This document shows, one piece after another, positions 43,206 through 54,400 of a stretch of DNA of 64,000 nucleotides (its first letter is position 1; every line of letters begins with the position of its first letter). The stretch is from Collybia mongolica (Eukaryota; Basidiomycota; Agaricomycetes; Agaricales; Clitocybaceae). Made by a program: the position numbers and the translations under genes. Below the pieces are notes generated by a model. It was not told where the DNA came from. It worked only from the letters and a program-made list of their open reading frames with translations, and did no database searches. Location of the stretch: assembly GCA_013420905.1 (NCBI GenBank), contig JAAXNY010000004.1:1798001-1862000 (forward strand), written 5' to 3'.

Positions 43206-44193
43206 TGTAAGGGGAACATTCATTCTCACACATATGACCCTGACTTCACACATTAGCATTGGCATTGGACATCAGACATTGGCATTGGTACTCACACCTG
43301 CAGATCAGTACTTGCACTCACACATCAGCATTCACTCTTGCACATTGGATTCTAGTTGGATTATGTCAAGATTGAGTCAGAGCACATTGATTCACTTGTA
43401 GACTGCCCATGGTCTGGGCCAGGACCTCACAGACCTGGGTCAACCCAGGGCTGACCCTGAGGCCAGGGGCCAGAGCCAGCATATGAGTAGACTGGCCCCT
43501 TTGGACAGGGACAGGGCCACTGTGAGTACTGGCTGGCCTTTATATATTGGTGGGTGGTGAAATTGCTACCAAATGGTAGGGGTAAATGGTGGGGGAATAG
43601 AGAATGCAAGATCAAACCTCAAAAAATAATAACTCTTGTTGAAATTATTGTAATCAATGATTTTTGATCAAATTCCTGATGTCCAGCAGCAGAAACTGAT
43701 ATTACTTCTCTGATGATCCAGATGTCCAAGGACTGAAAACACTAGGATAATTCATTGGGAGATAGTTGTAATTACTTGATAAATGTTAAACATGGTATGT
43801 ATCAGCAGTAGACATCTTTCCAGACTATTAAACAATTTTTTTTTTACCACTGGACCTGGTTGACCTGGGGCTGGGCTGGCCCTGGCCCTCTATGAAGAGG
43901 GCTGGGTCTGACAAAGAGGTGGACCGGCCCTCAGGGCCAGGGCCAGGTCTAGCAAAAATAGGGCAGACCTGGCCCAGACTGGACCATGGACAGTCTATTC
44001 ACTTGTAGATAGTGTACACTATGACCCTGAGCCATGTGGCAACAATGGGAATTCATGGCTATTGTTTAGAATAGGTACATAGGATAGAGACCCCTGGCAG
44101 AGGATCCTCAGAGTATTCTCCTTGGATTCCTCTGCTGGATCATGCATCAGCCAACATGGGGTCAGTGTGGCATGATGTAGGGTTGCCCTTACA
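43206..44193 (+). mobile_element. Decayed solo LTR of the element A/B family, with a nested insert
   Basis: It starts TGTAAGGGGAAC and ends GTTGCCCTTACA, like element B's LTR. Flanks AGAAC and GGAAC differ by one base, as expected for an old 5-bp duplication. It keeps the TSS-region motif GGATCCTCAGAGTATTCTC. Without the nested insert it is about 381 bp. Related full copy at 47036-47474. Confidence 0.8.
43400..43996. mobile_element. Non-autonomous TIR element inside the solo LTR
   Basis: The ends are AGACTGCCCATGGTC and GACCATGGACAGTCT (15-bp inverted repeats, one mismatch). ATTCACTTGT occurs on both sides (43390-43399 and 43997-44006) and only once in the related LTR context, giving a target duplication of about 10 bp, in the Mutator-like range. 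It has many CCAGGGCCAG-type short repeats and no coding capacity. Confidence 0.75.
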
Positions 44194-44198
44194 GGAAC

Positions 44199-44701
44199 TT
44201 TTAAATGGAAAAGAACAGCTATGGCACCAAAAAGTAGATAGATGGCTCACAGGCCCAGATTATGATCACAATTAAATAACATTGAATATCTCAATATAGG
44301 GGGGCATTTATGAAGTTTCTATTATAGTGTGCTCTAGCTACATATTGTTCAAAGAGGTTACAAGAAACTTGGAGGTAATACTCACACTACTTGGCTTGGA
44401 ATTGTTGAAATGAGAAAGTGACCTGTTGAGGTGTGGGATTTTTGGCATTCAGCTGTCCAGTGAGTTACATTATACTGCCATACACAGCCAGACACACCTG
44501 ACCTTCCCAGACCAAGAGCCTTATAGAAAGGGGATAATTAGTGATGTGCCAGCCTGGCCCAGCTTTGGGAGGCTCAGGCTTGGAATATTTCAAGCCTGGG
44601 CCATGAGCCAGGCTGATGGCCAGCTTAGGCTCAGCCCCAGCTCAAGCTGCAGCTTTGCAGTGTTGAGTGCAAGTGAGGGGAGTATAACAAAGAACATTAC
44701 T
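44199..44701. other. CpG-poor stretch without recognised features
   Basis: A/T-rich with GGCCCAG-like short repeats near 44560-44660, similar in flavour to the nested element at 43400. No gene seen. Confidence 0.4.
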
Positions 44702-45034
44702 TTAATGGAAGTTGGAGTCATTATCAGAGTCAACAACAATTGTATCCCATGAAAAGTTATCTTCAACATCTATGATTTTATTTCCAAAGTCACCCAAGTT
44801 GACAACCTCCTCCTCAAGAAACTGTTCCTCATCAGCTGATGTATCCACCTGCCAAAAGATCAAGTCATTGTGATGCATACACTTGAGGCATTGTAAGGCT
44901 TTGACAATGTCTCCTTTGAGAACAAGGCCCAGGGAAGTAAGGCAAATGGTGGAAAAGGACACAGAATGTTGAACAAGGGGACAACAATGAAAGGCACCCC
45001 AAGGGGCAGATGGCAATGAGTTGCACAATACCAC
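44702..45034 (-). pseudogene. hAT-like transposase C-terminal remnant
   Basis: The minus strand encodes GDIVKALQCLKCMHHNDLIF, followed by an acidic tail (SADEEQFLEEEVVNLGDF). This resembles the dimerisation end of fungal hAT transposases. No upstream part (BED finger or catalytic region) is readable nearby. The assignment rests on one short block. The sequence is CpG-poor, as expected for an old relic. The front of the open frame, up to about residue 35, is probably a repeat and not part of the gene. Confidence 0.4.
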
Positions 45035-45110
45035 TCACCTATGCACTCACCATGTACATAGCATGCCCCCCCCCCCAGAAAGACCTCAGGAACCCAAGAT
45101 GAGGAGAACA
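44955..45110 (-). repeat. Dispersed repeat, inverted copy of 2625-2770
   Basis: Reverse complement of this stretch matches GGTTCCTGAGG and CTGCCCCTTGGGG segments at 2625-2770. Confidence 0.5.
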
Positions 45111-45219
45111 TGGCTGCCAACACCCAGGATGCCCCAGTGCACCTACAGTAACTGCATGAGTGTCTTCTTTTACCACTTCTGTTTGCTAATTTCCCCACCC
45201 CAGGACTAAGCATGTATTA

Positions 45220-45789
45220 GAATAGGCAGATGCAGGGATGTCTATAACAGCCAACAGCTGAAGTCCAAAGTAAGTAGCTGGGGACTTCAGGACTATCTAC
45301 TCTCCTATATATATGTGCTAGAACAATAAGGAGAGTAAAGACAATAGAAACAATAAGAAGATGATAAGGATCTGATCATCTGATATAACAGTGGTCAGCA
45401 TCTGGTCATCTGATGAGATGCCAAGAATAACAAGAACAATAGAGACAATAGTCTCCAGATCATGATAACCATCTAATAAGGATCAGGCGGATCAGGATGA
45501 CAGAAGCAGCATAAGGCTGTGTATGGAGATGCATATGGTCAGTTCTAACAGCATGTACTCAATGCAGAAACTCCCAGCATCATACCCCCACCTTGTACAC
45601 AATCAGACACCATACCTACCCTACTATTACAGGGCAAAGTCACCCAAATAACAACCAGGTGTCTGCAATGCTTGGATATCAAGACTATACCTAAGGAAGA
45701 TGACAACAACAGCAACAAATACAGCAACAGCATCAGCAGCAACAGTGGTAATAAGGCCAGCAGCAGTAGCACCAACAATGGTAGGAATG
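45220..45789. other. CpG-poor stretch with ACAATA and CAGCAA short repeats
   Basis: Repeats of AGAACAATAGAGACAATA and AACAGCAACAAAT type. A leucine-run open frame on the minus strand is only the complement of CAG/AAC repeats. Confidence 0.4.
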
Positions 45790-45975
45790 AAGATGACAAT
45801 AACTATATAGATGAATAGTTACTAGTATTGGTATGTGTTAGTAGTACATAAATGAGCAAATTTATATGGTGTCCATACAGAGTCTGCATGGACTTTTGCA
45901 GTCTGTACTGATTTATATTATTTATATAGTGTCCTTGCAGACTCTGCAAGGACATGTGGGGGAGTGTAAAGTACA
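45790..45975 (+). repeat. Solo terminal region of a KDZ-type element
   Basis: The reverse complement matches 10199-10450, starting CTGTACTTTACA and running to CAATACTAGTAAC. CG positions of the copy at 10.2 kb are TG or CA here. Confidence 0.65.
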
Positions 45976-46324
45976 GTATTTTTCTTGTAGGATGTAACAC
46001 TACCAAAAAGATTTGGTAAGCATTATCTTTGCATCATAGGAAATCACTTATACATTGCAAAAATATGTGCATAGGAATCAGCAGCCTTATAATATGTGTG
46101 TGCCCCCTTTCTACTCGAGGTAGAGGGCCATTACTGGCAGATACTAGTCCTTATGTTTATTTTTGATTAACTTTTCTTTATATTTTTAAAACCAGATTGT
46201 TGCAATAGTACTAGCTATCCAGAATCTCTTCAACTTTATATTACTTTTTGTTATTAATAAGTTTGGTTCTCAAACACTTGTCCAGCACTGTCCTAGAATT
46301 AGGTTGCAGGGTACAGGGAGTAGC

Positions 46325-46911
46325 TTGACAACATGGAAGGTGTGATGGATGCACAAATACAATACCAGGTTCCACTGCCATGGATACCACCACCCTCTCT
46401 TATACCCACCCCCCTCAGTGATAATAACAACTGCCAAACCACAACAATAGCAGTTGCAGCAAGAACCACAGAGACACCTGCCATATTACCAATGACTGCC
46501 TGCCCACATCTGCTAGGGAGCAGCTAGCATGGTGGACACTCAGTAAAAAATAAAGTCATGCATAGTCAGTGTAAACTCAGCAGTAATGACAAAGTCAATA
46601 AAAAAGTTATACAAGAGTCAACAAAATGGTCATTCAAACTCATGATTTTGTCAACTTTCAATGTGGATTCAGCCATTTGGGAGGAAATGAATGATTTTTG
46701 ACTACTTTGGGCTAGCTCTTGACCATTACATTTAGATGAGATGTCAAAACTCATGACAAAAGTTTGACTTTATTTTTCACTGAGGTGGACATACATGGTG
46801 CAGTGGTGTATTCTATATGGTAAAGCCACCACCTAGTAGGTGAATGTACACCCCTGAATGTACTGTCTAGACCAAGCAGTGCCAACCACTCCTGTGCCCA
46901 AACCAGGTGTG
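46325..46911 (+). repeat. Long inverted repeat, left arm (partner 48975-49300)
   Basis: The CACCACCCTCTC...CTGCCTGCCCACATCTGCTAG...AGCATGGTGGAC segments and the continuation after the MITE match 48975-49300 in reverse complement. The MITE at 46539 is absent from the partner arm. Confidence 0.75.
46539..46784. mobile_element. MITE, 246 bp, with about 20-bp inverted repeats
   Basis: The ends CTCAGTAAAAAATAAAGTCA and its complement (one mismatch) are flanked by GTGGACA (46532-46538 and 46785-46791); the duplication is 8 bp if the end is shifted by one base. The partner arm at about 49095 holds the empty site (AGCATGGTGGACATGG, reverse complement). This is the intact version of the repeat interrupted by Gypsy element A. 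Confidence 0.85.
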
Positions 46912-47035
46912 TGTAAGAGGAGTACATATGTGCCCCACATCTAGTTGCTCAGATATACTTTGGTGTAATTCTATCTACCTTGTGATACTACCTTGTGATA
47001 TGTTCCTATCACTTTTGCAGATATGAGTTTACTTC

Positions 47036-47474
47036 TGTAAGAGGAACACCCAATTCCACACACATGGCTCCAACTTCACACATTGGACCTCAGCATTGGC
47101 ACTTGTACTCACATGTTGGTACTTACATTTGTACATCAGTACTTGTGTTTGCACATCAGCACTTGCACTTGCACATTGGATTCCAGTTGGAGTACATTGG
47201 CTTCCCATCAGAGCACATTGGTTTGCTTGTAGATAGTATACACTATGACCCTGAGCCATGTGGCAACAATAGGACTCCATAGCTATTGTTTAGAATAGGT
47301 ACATAGAATAGAGACCCCTGGCAGAGGATCCTCAGAGTATTCTCTTTGGATTCCTCTGCTAGGTAAGTAGATAGCCTGTTACTTGACTTCATAAATATAA
47401 CTTTGGATTCCACTGCTAGATCATGCATCAGCTGACTTGGGGTTAGTGTGGCGTGACATAGGTTTGCCCCTACA
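47036..47474 (+). mobile_element. Solo LTR, element A/B family, target ACTTC
   Basis: 439 bp, from TGTAAGAGGAAC to TTGCCCCTACA, with perfect ACTTC duplication (47031-47035, 47475-47479). The empty site (TTTACTTCTTAC) exists in the inverted relative near 48830. Confidence 0.9.
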
Positions 47475-47676
47475 ACTTCTTACAACTATAGGCTGATATA
47501 GACTTCTGGTACCCCCACAGTATTTATCCAATGTATCTATATATAGATGGAGTTGCCCAATTATAGATACATATCACCTTTGCAATGAACTAGGCCCAGA
47601 TTTCTTGCAATAAATTCTACTCAGTCCTCTGGTGCCCCCTTCTGCATGTGGCTGAACCCTGCTGCTCATGTCATTC

Positions 47677-48101
47677 TGTAAGGGGAGCACATATGCACCC
47701 CATGTCTAGTCACTTGGATATACCTCACCTCATTGTATATCTAATCATATGCTGCCATACACCTTGAAATACCTTGGTGTAACCCTATCTACTCTGTGAC
47801 ACTCTCCTTACCCCCTTTAACAGACAGTAATTTACTCCTTACTGACAGTTTACATCTATATCATTTGCACAGCCCTAGTGGGCTGATATGTATGTTCTGA
47901 CATATCTCCATAGTATTTCTTGATGTACCTATATAGATGGGGCTGCCCAATTGTGGATGACACCTGTGCAATACACTAGGCCCAGATCCCCCCTTGCAAC
48001 AAAGCCTACTTAGTCCTCAGGTGCCCCCTTCCCTGTATGGCTGATTTCACTGTTTATGTTGCTCTCCCCTCTAGGCACCTGGTGTGACATGACCCCTTAC
48101 A
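47677..48101 (+). mobile_element. Solo LTR, target CATTC
   Basis: 425 bp, from TGTAAGGGGAGC to GACCCCTTACA, with perfect CATTC duplication (47672-47676, 48102-48106). It belongs to the same LTR subfamily as the outer element it landed in. Confidence 0.9.
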
Positions 48102-48148
48102 CATTCCCCCCTTCTAATACTCAGTGTGATGCAGCCCTTTACAGTGTG

Positions 48149-48659
48149 GTAGGGTGTGGGCAGTATTTTACTGATATACAGCCCTGGACTATAGAGAATC
48201 CCCACCCTCTAGAATACCACTGCATACAGCACCTACTGCAGCAGCATGCAAACACAGCCCACCCCTTGCATATCCCACACCATTGAGCACTTATACAAAA
48301 CCAAATAAGGGTGCAGTAGTAGCTGAGGACAGCAAGGGAGTGGCAGGCTTGTGTGGGGGACAAGTTCTTGTGTAGGCCTATATCTTATTTGATATAAGAA
48401 AGTAATATCAATCCAAATGCCTATAATAGAAGCAAGTTCCCACAGTATTGATATGTATATCAACCATTGAACATTTAACAATTTTTTTCTAGTCTTGCAT
48501 CCTGGGTTAATCAAGAACTTATCAGATATACTAAAATAGGAATATCATAAAACAAAGTTCAAACAAATGTACATATGCCTGTTATATCTTTTTTTGTTGT
48601 ATTATCACATACTATATTTAACCATACTCATATAGCTAGCCATTGACAAGATATTGCTG
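48149..48659. other. CpG-poor stretch without recognised features
   Basis: No coding motif or clear repeat boundary was seen; short frames here are not supported. Confidence 0.4.
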
Positions 48660-48974
48660 TATTTTAGGGTACCAGAGGACTAAGTGGGCTTTATTGCCAG
48701 AAATCTGTAATTGGGCAGCCCAGTTTATATATAGGTACATTGGATAAATACTGTGGGGATACCTGAAGTCTATATTAACCTACTAGAGCTGTGCAAATAG
48801 TACAGGGGTAAAGTATCAGTAAGAAGTAAACTAATGTTTGTGAGAGGGATAAGAAAATATCACAAGGTAGATAGAATTACACCAAGGTAGTCTCAAGGTA
48901 TACAGCAGCATATAGAATAGAGCAAGGTATATCTGAGTAACTAGATGTGGGGCACATGTGCACTCACCTTACCC
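48660..48974 (-). repeat. Truncated LTR relic, inverted relative of 46912-48143
   Basis: The reverse complement follows the same order (GCCCCACATCTAGTT, CTTGGTGTAATTCTATCT, TTTACTTCTTACTGA, GGGCTGCCCAATTA). It lacks both inner insertions, so it supplies the empty site for the ACTTC insertion. Confidence 0.7.
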
Positions 48975-49300
48975 ACATATGGTTTGGGTACAGGGGTGGT
49001 TGGCACTACTTGGTCTAGACAGCACATCCAGGGGTGCACACCCACCCACCAGGTGATGGTTCTACCATATGGATTACATCACTGCACCACCCATGTCCAC
49101 CATGCTAGCTGCTCACTAGCAGATGTGGGCAGGCAGTCACTGGTAATGTGGCAGGTGCCTCTGTGGTACTTGCTGCAGCTCTTATTGTTGTGATTTGGCA
49201 GTTGTTATTATTACTAAGAGGGGTGGGTATGAGAGAGGGTGGTGGCATCCATGGCAGTGGGACCTGGCATTGTATTTGGCAGTGTTGTGTACAATCATAA
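48975..49300 (-). repeat. Long inverted repeat, right arm
   Basis: Partner of 46325-46911; see there. Contains the empty MITE site near 49095-49110. Confidence 0.7.
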
Positions 49301-49461
49301 GGCAGGGAGGTGATGGGAGGGACAGCTGGGGATGTAGTGGTGGTGGTTGACAACAAGGCTGATGGGTGATGTGGCACCCATCAATAATACTCAGCCCTTG
49401 CCAGTAATGGCCAAGAGTGGGCAGCAGGGGGTCATTATAATAACAAGCTTGGACTGACAAG

Positions 49462-50010
49462 TGTAAGGGGAACACCCTTACCGACTCCGTTTTCCATTCT
49501 CTGACAACATTCCCGACCATACGAACGTTCGGGAATGCTCCCCATTCCCGATTGTAGTCACCGACTACTTTACCGACAAGTCGTTACCAACAACAACCCG
49601 AGTCAAACCCGACTCACCCACTCACTCACACCACACTCGTTACCACCCCACTCCCTTTACCGACTCTCGTTAGACGTTTCCGAACGCGGACACGGGCGCG
49701 GCTTGTCGGGATCACTACGGTGCACCCACGTGATCCTTTACCGACAACGCGTGCCCTCGTACTGTCCCGGGAACGTGTAGTTAATGTAGGAACATCATAT
49801 ATAGCCTGTACACCTGGCTGGAGGACCCTTAGAGAATTCTCTTAGGATCCCCTCCACCAGGTGAGTAGTACATATGTCGTACAAGTGAATACATCAACTT
49901 AGGATCCCCTCCACCAGCCCCAAGTTAGAATTCCCGACCCCGACCTCCGTCACTCGGTAATCGTCGTCGGACTCTGCGCAACTCAGTAACCCAGCGGAGT
50001 TGCCCTTACA
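49462..50010 (+). repeat. 5' LTR of Gypsy element B, with promoter and primer site
   Basis: 549 bp, TGTAAGGGG to GCCCTTACA. TATATAG at 49798 and the predicted transcript start AGAGAATTCT at 49831 are 33 nt apart, as in element A. Just after the LTR, AGAATTCTCT (50013-50022) is complementary to that start. The block around GGATCCCCTCCACCAG is shared with element A's LTR. Confidence 0.9.
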
Positions 50011-50151
50011 TTAGAATTCTCTCCCCAGAGAGAGGCTGTAGATTGCGCAAACGACGCACAGAAGAATTCAGCGGGGGTAGACTGCCGAAACGACCCCGCA
50101 CAATCCTCCCCCTCACCCAACAAACATACCAACTGCAATCCGCCCGACAGG

Positions 50152-51408
50152 ATGTCCGAACCCGACCGCTTCCAAGCGTTAGAAGAGGAACTCGGACGCA
50201 TGCAGGAGGCTATGCACAAACAGTCGGAGGACTTCGCAAACCTCAACCGCAACTTTCAAATGTTGATGGATCGTCTGGGACCCGCACCCGCAGCTACACC
50301 GCCGCCTGAGGCCGCACCCCAACCACAACAACCGAATGTAGCACCACCCCCGAGCCCGACCGCACGGGCTCAAGCAACACCTCCCTCCAACACCGCTCCC
50401 GCCTTTCAGGTGGAAACCTGACTCAAACCTTCCTCTCTCCAACCTGCACTACCCCCAACCTTTGACGGGTCTCGAACCAAAGGCCGCGCATTTATTCAAG
50501 CGTGTGAGCTTTACATCAAACTGGTACCGCACCAGTTCAAAGACCAACTAGCGGGAATCCGATGGGCGTTCACGTTCATGCAGACGGGAAGGGCCTACTA
50601 CTTCGCCGACCGAGCGCTGAGGCACGAGGAATCCACAGGCCAACCAAAATATCTGGCCTGGGACACCTTCAAGGCGGATTTTGCCGCCAACTTCTATGTC
50701 CAAGGGGAGGCGCAGAAGGCCATGACACGATTAGAAACCGCGTTGTATCATCAAGGGAACCGAACGGTAGACGAGTATACCGACGAATTCCGCGACCTGG
50801 TGGACAAGTCGGGATACAAGGAAGGCCTCACCATTGTGGTCAAGTATCGGAAGGGCCTCAACCCTGCTATCCAGTCCCAGATAGCGATGATGACGCACGG
50901 AAGACCCAGGGAGAATGACCCCGACGCATGGTATGCCGCCGTGATGCGCTGCGACGACAACCGCCTGGACAACGAAGCGTTCATGAGTACGCGGAACACT
51001 CGCAACCCAGCCCCTACGTACTTGGGTCTTTCCATGGCAAGGTTACTGACCAAACCCGCACCCCGTGTGACGCCTCTCACAATTCCGCCGCCACGAACTA
51101 ATCCTGCCGCCGCCGCCCCCCTTCATCCAGGGATTCCGATGGACATAGATGCGAGCCGAACGCGGGCAAAGCCTGTTCTCTGCTTCCGCTGCGGAGGACA
51201 AGGACACCTACGATGGGATTGCCCCCAAGGCTTTGACACAAGGTTCATGACGCGGGATGAGAAAGAGGAGTTTGTCCAGCAGGCCTTGGTGGACCTAGAC
51301 GTGCACATCGCCCAAACCCGACTGGTCCCAACACAGGAGGAGGAAGCGGAAACTCAAGTAGAGGAAGCGGAAGAGGAGGCAGAGGATTTTCCGACTCGCA
51401 GTGGGTGA
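50152..51408 (+). pseudogene. Gypsy element B Gag, one TGA stop
   Basis: The ATG at 50152 starts MSEPDRFQALEEELGRMQEA, a coiled-coil-like segment, then a Pro-rich linker. A TGA at 50419-50421 interrupts the frame, which resumes with FDGSRTKGRAFIQACELYIK, FADRALRHEESTG and YTDEFRDLVDKSGYKEGL. The zinc knuckle is CFRCGGQGHLRWDC. The stop at 51406-51408 follows the heptamer G GAT TTT (51384-51390) by five codons, the same spacing as in element A. The first TGA most likely was CGA. Gag of A and B are clearly the same family. Confidence 0.9.
51384..51390 (+). promoter_or_regulatory. Candidate -1 frameshift heptamer GGATTTT
   Basis: In Gag frame it reads G GAT TTT, similar to the GGATTTA site known from the MMTV pro-pol junction. 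Slipping back one base gives an open path into Pol (S-D-S-Q-W-V-N-S). Five sense codons separate it from the Gag stop. Confidence 0.5.
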
Positions 51409-54400
51409 ACAGTATGCCCCCGCTGACAAGCGGTAGTAGATACCATTGTTTAGACGTGGAGGAAATACATGATTGCCCCCCGCCGTCTGAACCTACTACC
51501 AAAGTCGTACCCTCAAACCCGACAAGTCGGAAAACGCGGACTCTGCGTTGGGAGCGCAGGCTTCCGAAGGAATACACAGTCGCAGCGATCCCAGGGGCCA
51601 GATTGCTAGACTTAAAGGTAGAGCTCCAAACTACAGACACGGGAGAAACGTTCGGAGTGACAGGATTAGTGGACTCAGGCGCAACGGGGATGTTCATCCA
51701 CAAGGATTACATTGAGAAACACCGGATTGCAACTCGGAAATTACAGCGGTCAGTTGCGGTATACAATGTTGACGGGACTCCGAACAAAGCGGGCTCTATC
51801 AGTGAAATAGCGGAACTGGTTCTACGCTACAAAGGTCATTCGGAACGAACCACCTTCGCGGTCACACACCTCGGGACGCACAACCTCATCCTAGGTTACA
51901 CCTGGCTCAAGGAGCATAACCCGGAGATAGACTGGACAACGAATGAGGTGAAACTCAGTCGGTGTCCAGCCAAGTGTCGGGTATGCACTGAGGAAGTCAA
52001 GGCGGAAACTAGGGAGAAGCGGAAAATGGAAGCGCAAATCAATTCATGCCAAGCGGGACTCTTCCCGAACGCGGGTACCGACGAAGAGGAAGATACCGAC
52101 TCGGAAAACCCAAACCCGCTTTCTGAACTCCTAGAAGAGGGTGACCGCATCTTTACAGTGAGTCTACAGGACCCAAACCACGCGGAAAAGCAGACAAAGG
52201 GACTGGAAGAGATGTGTCGAGCAATCCCGAACATATCCCAGAGGCTAGCGGAAGCCTTCCATCGAAACTCCCAACCCGCCAAGTCGTTTCGCGAGACAGT
52301 GCCCGCCTACGTACACGAATTCGAGGACGTGTTCTCGAAAACATCCTTCGACACACTTCCCGACAAGCGGTCTTGGGACCATGCCATTGAACTCATTCCC
52401 AAAGCCAAATCCCGATCATGCAAGGTCTACCCCTTGTCGGTCACGGAACAGGAAGAGTTGGACAAGTTCCTCGAGGAGAACCTGTTGTCGGGACGCATCC
52501 GCCCCTCGAAATCCCCAATGGCCGCACCATTCTTCTTTATCAAGAAGAAGGATGGCTCCCTCTGACCCGTTCAAGATTACCGAGTACTGAACGGAATGAC
52601 GATCAAGAACGCATACCCCCTTCCGCTGATTTCCGAGCTCATCAACCAACTGCGCAGGGCCAAGTACTTTACCAAGCTGGACGTCCGCTGGGGTTACAAC
52701 AATGTGCGGATTAAGGAAGGAGACAAGTGGAAGGCGGCGTTCCGAACAAATCGAGGATTGTTCGAACCCCTGGTAATGTTCTTCGGACTCACGAACTCAC
52801 CCGCTACGTTCCAAACGATGATGAACGAAATCTTTCAGGATCTCATCACCGCCGGTGTAGTCTGCGTGTACATCGACGATATCCTCATCTACACAAAAAC
52901 CCGAGCGGAACATCAACGGGTCACTCGGGAAGTCCTCAAACGTTGTCGGGAACACAAGTTATTCCTCAAACTTGACAAATGCGAGTTCGAACAAGAGCGG
53001 ATCGAGTACCTGGGACTTATCATCTCAGCGGGAAAGACAGAAATGGACCCCGTCAAGGTCAGTGGTATAGTGGACTGGCCAGCGCCAACCAACAAGAAGG
53101 AAGTACAATCGTTCCTAGGATTTACTAACTTCTACCGGCGCTTCATAGAGGGTTTCTCCCACCACGCCTGACCACTCTTTGACCTGACGCGGAAGGACGC
53201 GGCGTGGAAGTGGGGCGAGGCGGAACAAGCGGCGTTTGAAGAGTTGAAGGCATGAGTGGCATCCCGACTGGTATTGATGTTCCCCGACGACAACCGCCCT
53301 TACCGCATCGAGGCCGACTCGTCGGATTTCGCAACTGGCGCGGTATTGTCCCAACTCAGTCGGGAAGACGAGAAGTGGCATCCGGTGGCCTTCATGTCCA
53401 AAAGTCTCAATGCAGTTGAGCGGAACTACGAGATCCACGACAAGGAGATGTTGGCTATCATTCGGGCATTGGAGGAATGGAGACACTTCCTAGAAGGAGC
53501 CCAACACCCATTCAAGGTATCAACTGACCACAAGAATTTAGAATACTTTCGGTCAGCCCAGAAACTCAACCGCCGACAAGCCCGCTGGTCTCTGTACCTC
53601 TCCCGCTTCGACTTCTCCTTACATCACAAACCCGGAAGGAGTATGGGTAAACCCGACGCTCTCTCGCGACGCGCTGACCATTCGGATGGAGCGGAAGACA
53701 ATAAGGACATTGTCCTCCTCAAACCCGAGCTGTTCACGATACGCGCACTCGAAGGAATCAGGGCAGAAGGTGAGGAAAAGGACATGATGAAGGACATTCG
53801 GCGTGGAAATCGAGGTGGACATTTGGAGGACTCGGTAGCAGAGGTGGCGAAGAAACTCCGACAGGGAAAAGGCAAGTCGGTCCACAGCACAGAGTGGCAG
53901 GAGGAACAAGAGGTACTGTATTTCCGCGGTCGGATTTACGTTCCTAACTTCGCAGACCTCCGCCGACGCATTGTGGAACAACACCACGACACTCGAGTGG
54001 CGGGACACGCAGGGCGATGGAAAACGTTGGAATTGGTGTCCCGCAACTACTGGTGGCCTCAGATGTCGCGGTATATCGGTCAGTACTGTCGGACGTGCAA
54101 CCTATGTCTCCGCACGAAGATACAGCGTCAATTACCGATCGGAGAGTTACACCCGCTGGAAATCCCGAACACCCGCTGGGAGACTATCAGCGTGGACTTC
54201 ATTGGCGCACTCCCCGAATCAGAAGGATTTGATGCAGTCATGGTAGTAGTCGAGTCGGTGGCAAAGCGGTCTCACTTCATACCCACCCACACCACCATTA
54301 CCGCACTGGGAGCCGCCCGCCTGTACTTGAAGGAGGTTTGGAAACACCATGGACTACCAAATGCGGTGGTATCCGACCGAGGACCGCAATTTGTAGCGGA

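Larger units (their letters stand above)
46912..48143 (+). mobile_element. Old solo LTR containing two further solo LTRs
   Basis: It starts TGTAAGAGGAG and ends GCCCTTTACA. GTGTG lies on both sides (46907-46911 and 48144-48148). Removing the two inner LTRs leaves about 358 bp, similar to 48660-48974 in reverse. Confidence 0.8.

Noticed and set aside
45545..45799. Leucine-run protein resembling a membrane protein
   Set aside because: It is the complement of CAG/AAC-type short repeats.
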